From: Gallionellaceae bacterium
GTDB taxonomy: Bacteria > Pseudomonadota > Gammaproteobacteria > Burkholderiales > Thiobacillaceae
Assembly (NCBI GenBank): GCA_028714875.1
Contig: JAQTLN010000004.1
Location: 186,961-235,610 of the forward strand
Length of the DNA: 48,650 bases
Direction: 5' to 3'
The notes under the pieces are model-generated. The model was not told the DNA's origin. It did not search any database and was given only the letters and a program-made list of their open reading frames with translations. Each line of letters opens with the position of its first letter. Positions within the stretch are counted from its first letter, which is position 1. The position numbers and the translations under genes are program-made. Of the stretch, positions 44,678 to 48,650 are shown piece after piece.

Positions 44678-45078
44678 CGGTAACAGCGGTAACGGCGGTA
44701 ACACCCAGCAACGGCGCGGCCTGCCACGTTACCCATAGCGTTACCACCCTATGCCAGGCCGGTAACACACGCGCGCCGTTACTGTCCGTATCGGTATCGC
44801 TATACGTAGTGCTACGTGGTGCTACATGCATACGTAACAGTATCCGTAGCAGTAGCGTTACCGACCTGTCCCGTACCGTTACCGGTGGATACCGTTACCG
44901 TACCCGCCCTATGCGCGGCCGCACATAGCGCGCTTGCCAGGCCGGTATGCCATAGCACCCCCAGACTGTTACCGCCGTTACCGGTCGCGCTGCATGCCGG
45001 TAGCACTATGCGGTAACGCGCCAAGCCGCATGGGGCTTGGCTTCCACAACCATCGTGGCGACTGTTACCGCTGTTACC
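44678..45078. repeat. Iteron-like GGTAAC/GTTACC array
   Basis: At least 14 perfect GGTAAC or GTTACC hexamers in both orientations lie in 400 bp, most as CGGTAAC/CGTTACC. Three CGGTAAC copies are spaced exactly nine bases apart (44678, 44687, 44696). Others lie at 44727, 44739, 44760, 44856, 44877, 44893, 44968, 44976, 45011, 45064 and 45073. The open frames through it give only repetitive, non-protein-like translations. It fills most of the 585-bp gap before the retron and looks like an origin or binding array for an element protein. Confidence 0.65.
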
Positions 45079-45213
45079 ACCAAAATGAGCAAACAGCGCG
45101 AAATACACAGGTGTGGACTGCTGACAGTACAACGATACTCGAAGGAGCAACACAGCAGAGAGAGTGGGCGTCGGCCCTTTGGCCGTGCAGGCGCTACGGG
45201 CAGCAGCACAGGC

Positions 45214-45243
45214 TTGATTGCTGCACAACTCGTGAACTACACT
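45214..45243 (+). promoter_or_regulatory. Retron promoter
   Basis: TTGATT (45214-45219) and TACACT (45238-45243) with an 18-base spacer form a sigma-70-like promoter. The expected start of transcription, about 45249, coincides with the first base of the a1 arm of the msr-msd RNA. Confidence 0.6.
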
Positions 45244-45248
45244 GAACC

Positions 45249-45416
45249 ATCAATTACGCGTTTGGTGGCTTTAGTATTTGGAAGCTATCTATTGTCGGGC
45301 GCTTCGCCAGACTGGGTTGAGGTGTATGCATCTACGGCACGAAACCGGAATTTTCCGCTTCGTGCGTGGCCCGAAGCGGAAAATTCCGGTTTCGTGCCTA
45401 ATTCAAGGTAATTGAT
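45249..45416 (+). ncRNA. Retron msr-msd RNA
   Basis: The ends ATCAATTAC (a1, 45249-45257) and GTAATTGAT (a2, 45408-45416) are perfectly complementary over 9 bp. The msr part contains small hairpins at 45266-45287 and 45298-45308. The msd part is a perfect 27-bp stem (45336-45362 with 45372-45398) with a 9-nt loop TGCGTGGCC. A guanine just after a1 (45258) is a candidate branch point for msDNA. It directly precedes the effector and reverse transcriptase, the arrangement of Ec86/St85-type retrons. Confidence 0.78.
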
Positions 45417-46350
45417 TATCTCAAACGTATTTTCAGAAGCGATTCGTGAGTTTAAAGCGACAATCGTTCCAGCAAAGTCCCGCATTGGGTCACTTTCTCC
45501 ATGGGTATTTGTTTTTGGCGGCGAGGCGCCGCTCAATAACGAGTTTGCCTCATGCCGCAGTGTGTTCTTAACTTGGGCTCATGAGTCTGGTTATGAGTTG
45601 GCCAACTTCCTAAAAACACCCGAAAATTACAAAGAGTGGAACCAGTTCGAAGGCTATGACAATTTGGTCGACTTTGAGCGTGATGCGGGATGTATATCTA
45701 GAGGCATCTTGCTATTCTCAGAGTGCCCAGGCGCATTGGCAGAACTTGGCGCATTTTGCATGGATGATGTTTTATGCGAGCGTCTTCTAGTCGTCATTGA
45801 GAAAAAACATTATGACGATCAATCGTTTATTAGGCTTGGCCCCATTCGACGCATTGAGGAGACTCACGACTCCGATTCTATTTGTGTGGTTAATACAACA
45901 ACAAATACAGAAGCATTTAAAGCAGAAGTCGCTGGCGTTGGCGAAGCGCTACTCAACAAGGTAAAAGCACTACCTAAGACCCAGCGCTTTGATTCAACAA
46001 GAACGCGAGATCAGTTTCTGCTTGTAGTGGATTTAGTAGAGTTGTTTGGTGGCCTAACAAAAAAAGAAATTGAAGATATTCTCATGTTTATGGGTATTGA
46101 GCATGAGTCTAAGCACCTTAAGCGAATGCTAAATCTGCTCGCGCTTCTTGGATTAATTGTTCCGTCAGAGCAATTGACTCAGCGTTTTTTTGTTACACCA
46201 AGAGAACGATACTCGTTTATTGATTACACATCACAAGGAGAAGGCGGATTCGATAGGGCACGGTTTAAGCTTGTGACAACAAGTCTTGCATTGAAAGCCG
46301 ATCCTACCCGGTTCAAGGCGTATCAAAGAATTCATGGGGCAAGGCAATGA
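45412..46350 (+). CDS. Retron NDT-like effector (RcaT/Ec86 type)
   Basis: 312 residues from the TTG at 45412, preceded by AAGG and lying inside the a2 arm. The 31 residues before VFVFGGEAP match the length before IFLCGG in the Ec86 effector. Nucleoside-deoxyribosyltransferase-like features are FVFGG (33-37), ILLFSECPGALAELGAFC (99-116, likely catalytic Glu in LAELG) and SFIRLGPIRR (138-147). The C-terminal half looks like a winged-helix DNA-binding region. In Ec86/St85 retrons this toxin is held inactive by RT-msDNA and released by phage sensing. Composition is AT-rich relative to the neighbours, suggesting transfer. Confidence 0.85.
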   Translation: MIISNVFSEAIREFKATIVPAKSRIGSLSPWVFVFGGEAPLNNEFASCRSVFLTWAHESGYELANFLKTPENYKEWNQFEGYDNLVDFERDAGCISRGILLFSECPGALAELGAFCMDDVLCERLLVVIEKKHYDDQSFIRLGPIRRIEETHDSDSICVVNTTTNTEAFKAEVAGVGEALLNKVKALPKTQRFDSTRTRDQFLLVVDLVELFGGLTKKEIEDILMFMGIEHESKHLKRMLNLLALLGLIVPSEQLTQRFFVTPRERYSFIDYTSQGEGGFDRARFKLVTTSLALKADPTRFKAYQRIHGARQ

Positions 46351-47270
46351 ATTTACTTGAGCGCCTCACAAGAGAATTCCCTATAACCGAACGGGAAGCG
46401 AGGATTCTATTACTAACCGCCCCTTCCCGGTATAAAACTCATTACATTGAAAAGCGGCATGGACGTGGACGGCGGTTGATTGCTCAACCTACAGCCGAAG
46501 TAAAACTACTTCAGCGCTGGGCACTTACTGAATATGTGAGTCAACTTCCGATTCATGAGGCAGCAACGGCTTATCGTACAGGGATAGGCATCCGTGAACA
46601 TGCGGGAAAACATGCGGATAAACATTATCTACTGAAGCTGGATTTCAAAGATTTCTTTCCCTCAATACTTGGTAATGATTTTTTGTTGCATGCAAAGTCG
46701 TATGCGAGTATAGCTGAGGCTGACGCAGAGTTTCTAATGCGTTTGTTATTTCGTTACGACAAGGAAAAAAAAGACTTCAGTCTCTCCATTGGCGCCCCAA
46801 GTTCGCCAGCGGTATCTAATACCATTATGTATAATTTTGATTGCAGACTAACATCCTACTGCCATGAGCATGAGATAACATATACACGTTATGCTGACGA
46901 TCTAGCTCTTTCAACAAACGCTCCAAAACGGCTAGATAACGCTCATATTTTTGTTCAACATGCATGTAGCGAACTGCCTTACCCACGCTTAGTACTCAAT
47001 CACGAAAAGACAGTATTTACTTCCAAAAAACATAAGAGGCTTCTTACGGGGCTTGTGTTGTCAAACAATGGACAACCATCGCTTGGACGCGAGAAGAAAC
47101 GCATTATTCGATCAATGGCCCATCACTACTCAAAAGGTGAACTAACTCATGATGAAATTAGTTACTTGAGGGGGATGCTGGCTTTTACATTATCCATTGA
47201 GCCATTGTTTGTTCAATCCTTAAAAACCATGATTGGCGAAGACGCCTACAAGCGCCTGATGAAAGGCTAG
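46347..47270 (+). CDS. Retron reverse transcriptase
   Basis: 307 residues overlapping the effector stop by four bases (ATGA). RT motifs are KLDFKDFFPS (motif A), GAPSSPAVSN (B) and YADD at 182-185 in TRYADDLAL (C). A KTVFTSKKHKRLLTGLVLSN segment holds the VTG-like retron motif as LTG, and the NAxxH-equivalent reads HAGKH. It primes from the 2'-OH of a guanine in msr and makes msDNA from msd. AT-rich like the effector. The family assignment as retron rather than DGR or group II RT follows from these motifs and the adjacent msr-msd. Confidence 0.93.
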   Translation: MNLLERLTREFPITEREARILLLTAPSRYKTHYIEKRHGRGRRLIAQPTAEVKLLQRWALTEYVSQLPIHEAATAYRTGIGIREHAGKHADKHYLLKLDFKDFFPSILGNDFLLHAKSYASIAEADAEFLMRLLFRYDKEKKDFSLSIGAPSSPAVSNTIMYNFDCRLTSYCHEHEITYTRYADDLALSTNAPKRLDNAHIFVQHACSELPYPRLVLNHEKTVFTSKKHKRLLTGLVLSNNGQPSLGREKKRIIRSMAHHYSKGELTHDEISYLRGMLAFTLSIEPLFVQSLKTMIGEDAYKRLMKG

Positions 47271-47476
47271 CCGGTATGTGCGAGATATGTCACTAGCAGG
47301 GCGGAACTTGTGCGTGAATTTGCGCTGATCGCCACCTTTTTATGAAAACACTCCAAGGGGGGGGCAAGTGCAACGAAAATGGAGTAGTCGGATCTGTGCT
47401 TAACGACTACGAGGAATGTCTTGAATAATTCTTCAACGTGACGATGTAACTGACGATTGAGAGGTAGGGGTTATTA
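47271..47476. other. Non-coding gap between retron and restriction gene
   Basis: 206 bases without a credible frame. An eight-G run occurs near 47359-47366. It contains GCGGAAC and ATGAAAACACTCCAAG, which may be debris of a mobile element, but I cannot identify it. The ribosome site GAGAGG near 47460 belongs to the next gene. Confidence 0.4.
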
Positions 47477-48511
47477 ATGGCAATCTGGCTAATTCGTGCC
47501 GGTTCCCACGGCGAATACGAACAGAAGTTCATCCAGGAAAACCGGGTCTATGTGACTTGGGACGGCTTGGATGTGGACCTTGCCAAGCTCAAGCAGCGGG
47601 CTGACCTGACGGCGGCGATGTCCGAGCGTTATCCCGACACCAAACCCAAAGCGATCATGAATTGGGTAAGCCAGGTATGGCCGTTCGCCCATGAGATCAA
47701 GAAGGGTGACCTGATCATCCTACCTCTGAAGACGCAACCGGCAATTTATGTGGGCGAAGTCACCGGCGACTACCATGCCGAACCGAATGGTGAGAATCCC
47801 TACTACCACTGGAGGCCAGTAAAGTGGATTGCCGAGGCGGTTCCGCGCACCAACTTCGGAAAGGACTTGCTCTATACCTTCGGCGCGTTTCTGACGATCT
47901 GCCGCGTTCAGCGCAACAATGCCGAACAACGCATAGCCGCCATGCGGGCGAATGGTTGGAAGCCGGAAACCCTCGCGGCTGTGAACAAGGCAAGCGTGCC
48001 TATCACCGATGAAGCCGCCGAGGACACCGACCTCGAAGAACTTGCTCGTGACCAGATCGCCGGTCAGATTCTGGCCCGCTTCAAGGGCCATGGTCTAACT
48101 CGTCTGGTGGAGGCCATCCTCAAGGCACAGGGTTACACAACCTACCGCAGCCCCGAAGGCGCGGACGGTGGCGCCGACATACTGGCCGGGGCCGGGTTGC
48201 TGGGCTTCGGCGCGCCGCGCCTGTGCGTGGAGGTGAAATCGGAATCCACGCAAATCGGCCGGGAGACCGTGGACAAGCTCTTGGGCGCCATGACCAAGTT
48301 CAACGCCGACGAGGGCTTGTTCGTGGCCTGGGGCGGGTTCAAGAACAATGTGCAAAAAGACCTGGCAAGCCAGTTCTTCCGGCTTAGGCTTTGGACGCGG
48401 AAAGAATTGCTGGAACAGTTGTTCGAGCAATACGACCGGCTGGATGAAGACCTGAAAGCCGAACTGCCTTTGAAGCGGGTGTGGATGGTGGCAGCGCAGG
48501 ACGAAACCTGA
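47477..48511 (+). CDS. Mrr-type restriction enzyme with EVE/PUA-like N-domain
   Basis: 344 residues. The first 165 or so (AIWLIRAGSHGEYEQKFI, GDLIILPLKTQPAIYVGEVTG) look like an EVE/PUA-like modified-base reader. A C-terminal Mrr domain has the PD-(D/E)xK-type catalytic set: Asp234 in GADGGADIL and Glu252/Lys254 in CVEVKSE. Such fusions are type IV restriction enzymes that attack modified DNA. The codon use resembles the core genome more than the retron. It is probable element cargo. Confidence 0.8.
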   Translation: MAIWLIRAGSHGEYEQKFIQENRVYVTWDGLDVDLAKLKQRADLTAAMSERYPDTKPKAIMNWVSQVWPFAHEIKKGDLIILPLKTQPAIYVGEVTGDYHAEPNGENPYYHWRPVKWIAEAVPRTNFGKDLLYTFGAFLTICRVQRNNAEQRIAAMRANGWKPETLAAVNKASVPITDEAAEDTDLEELARDQIAGQILARFKGHGLTRLVEAILKAQGYTTYRSPEGADGGADILAGAGLLGFGAPRLCVEVKSESTQIGRETVDKLLGAMTKFNADEGLFVAWGGFKNNVQKDLASQFFRLRLWTRKELLEQLFEQYDRLDEDLKAELPLKRVWMVAAQDET

Positions 48512-48571
48512 TTCTCTGTACCTCCGGGGTTCGACAGTTCGCCCCCAAAAATCCCGTTTTTTGCTCTGAGA

Positions 48572-48596
48572 CCCCCGCAGCCATGCGGGTTGAGGG
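48572..48596. terminator. Possible hairpin after the restriction gene
   Basis: CCCGCA (48574-48579), loop GCCA and TGCGGG (48584-48589) are flanked by C- and G-runs. There is no T-run. The remaining bases to the window end show nothing else I can support. Confidence 0.3.
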
Positions 48597-48650
48597 GGCC
48601 ATTTCCCAAAACACGTGTGGTGGCACGTTGTTAGATTTAGATGCTTTTAT

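Noticed and set aside
44569-44928. A 119-codon frame with TAVTAVT repeats after DUF927
   Set aside because: It begins inside the DUF927 gene in another frame and only translates the GGTAAC repeats.
44678-45078. The repeat array as a CRISPR
   Set aside because: Units are six to seven bases, in both orientations, with irregular spacing and no cas genes.
45336-45398. Reading the 27-bp hairpin as a terminator or MITE end
   Set aside because: There is no T-run, it is bounded by matching a1/a2 arms and a promoter, and it precedes an RT, so msd is the better explanation.
45037-45411. A 124-codon frame ending at the retron effector
   Set aside because: It covers the repeat array and the msr-msd RNA, has no family similarity, and its translation is repetitive at the start.
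48526-48555. GGGTTCGA near the right end as the right attachment site
   Set aside because: Only about eight bases match the tmRNA T-arm and the sequence beyond does not follow it; too short to support attR.

Overview
The window looks like a chromosomal segment of a betaproteobacterium. It carries a GC-rich core genome with a tmRNA whose proteolysis tag reads ANDETYALAA, a periplasmic nitrate reductase operon, and housekeeping genes (hfq, bolA, yciB, trpS, alaC-hom-thrC, ubiG, gph). A facultative nitrate-respiring or denitrifying lifestyle is suggested by nap, a DNR-like Crp/Fnr regulator beside an FNR-type box, and a small ModE-like protein just after nap. The species cannot be named from this sequence alone.

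Layout. 1-4 kb: the end of a Bat-type operon (von Willebrand A protein, TPR protein, BatD). 4.1-9.7 kb: a two-TM ion channel, a YfdX-family exported protein preceded by a good sigma-54-type promoter match, an orphan CcoQ-like peptide, a sensor kinase/NtrC-type regulator pair and a YidH-like DUF202 protein. 9.8-15.3 kb (minus strand): asparagine synthetase, SrkA-like kinase, a small membrane protein, and an exported Ala/Ser-rich protein followed by two tandem DUF2145 paralogues. 15.5-22.1 kb: Crp/Fnr regulator diverging from napDAGHB, then a ModE N-domain protein. 22.2-35 kb: hfq, cbpA, parvulin, bolA, yciI, yciB, PHP phosphoesterase, yciO, M50 protease, trpS, yrfG, a second Crp/Fnr regulator, alaC-hom-thrC. 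35-40 kb: barnase/barstar-like pair, lplT, a LysR regulator, ubiG, gph.

From the 3' end of the tmRNA gene (about 40.49 kb) to beyond the right edge lies an integrated genetic element. It has a tyrosine integrase with five GACGGTAA-type sites around its start codon, an unknown protein, three near-identical palindromes in front of an AlpA-like regulator, a DUF927 helicase-like ATPase, and about 400 bp packed with GGTAAC/GTTACC motifs that resembles an iteron-type origin. Its cargo is the main discovery: a retron of the Ec86/St85 type. A sigma-70-like promoter is followed by a structured msr-msd RNA with short complementary ends and a perfect 27-bp msd hairpin, a nucleoside-deoxyribosyltransferase-like effector and a YADD reverse transcriptase, the last two translationally coupled. 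An Mrr-type restriction enzyme with an N-terminal EVE/PUA-like region follows. The element looks like a satellite-sized defence island; no phage structural or conjugation gene is visible and its right end is not in the window.

Several families of GC-rich dispersed palindromic repeats sit between core genes and within nap. One repeat next to asnB is flanked by a duplication of the 3' end of asnB.
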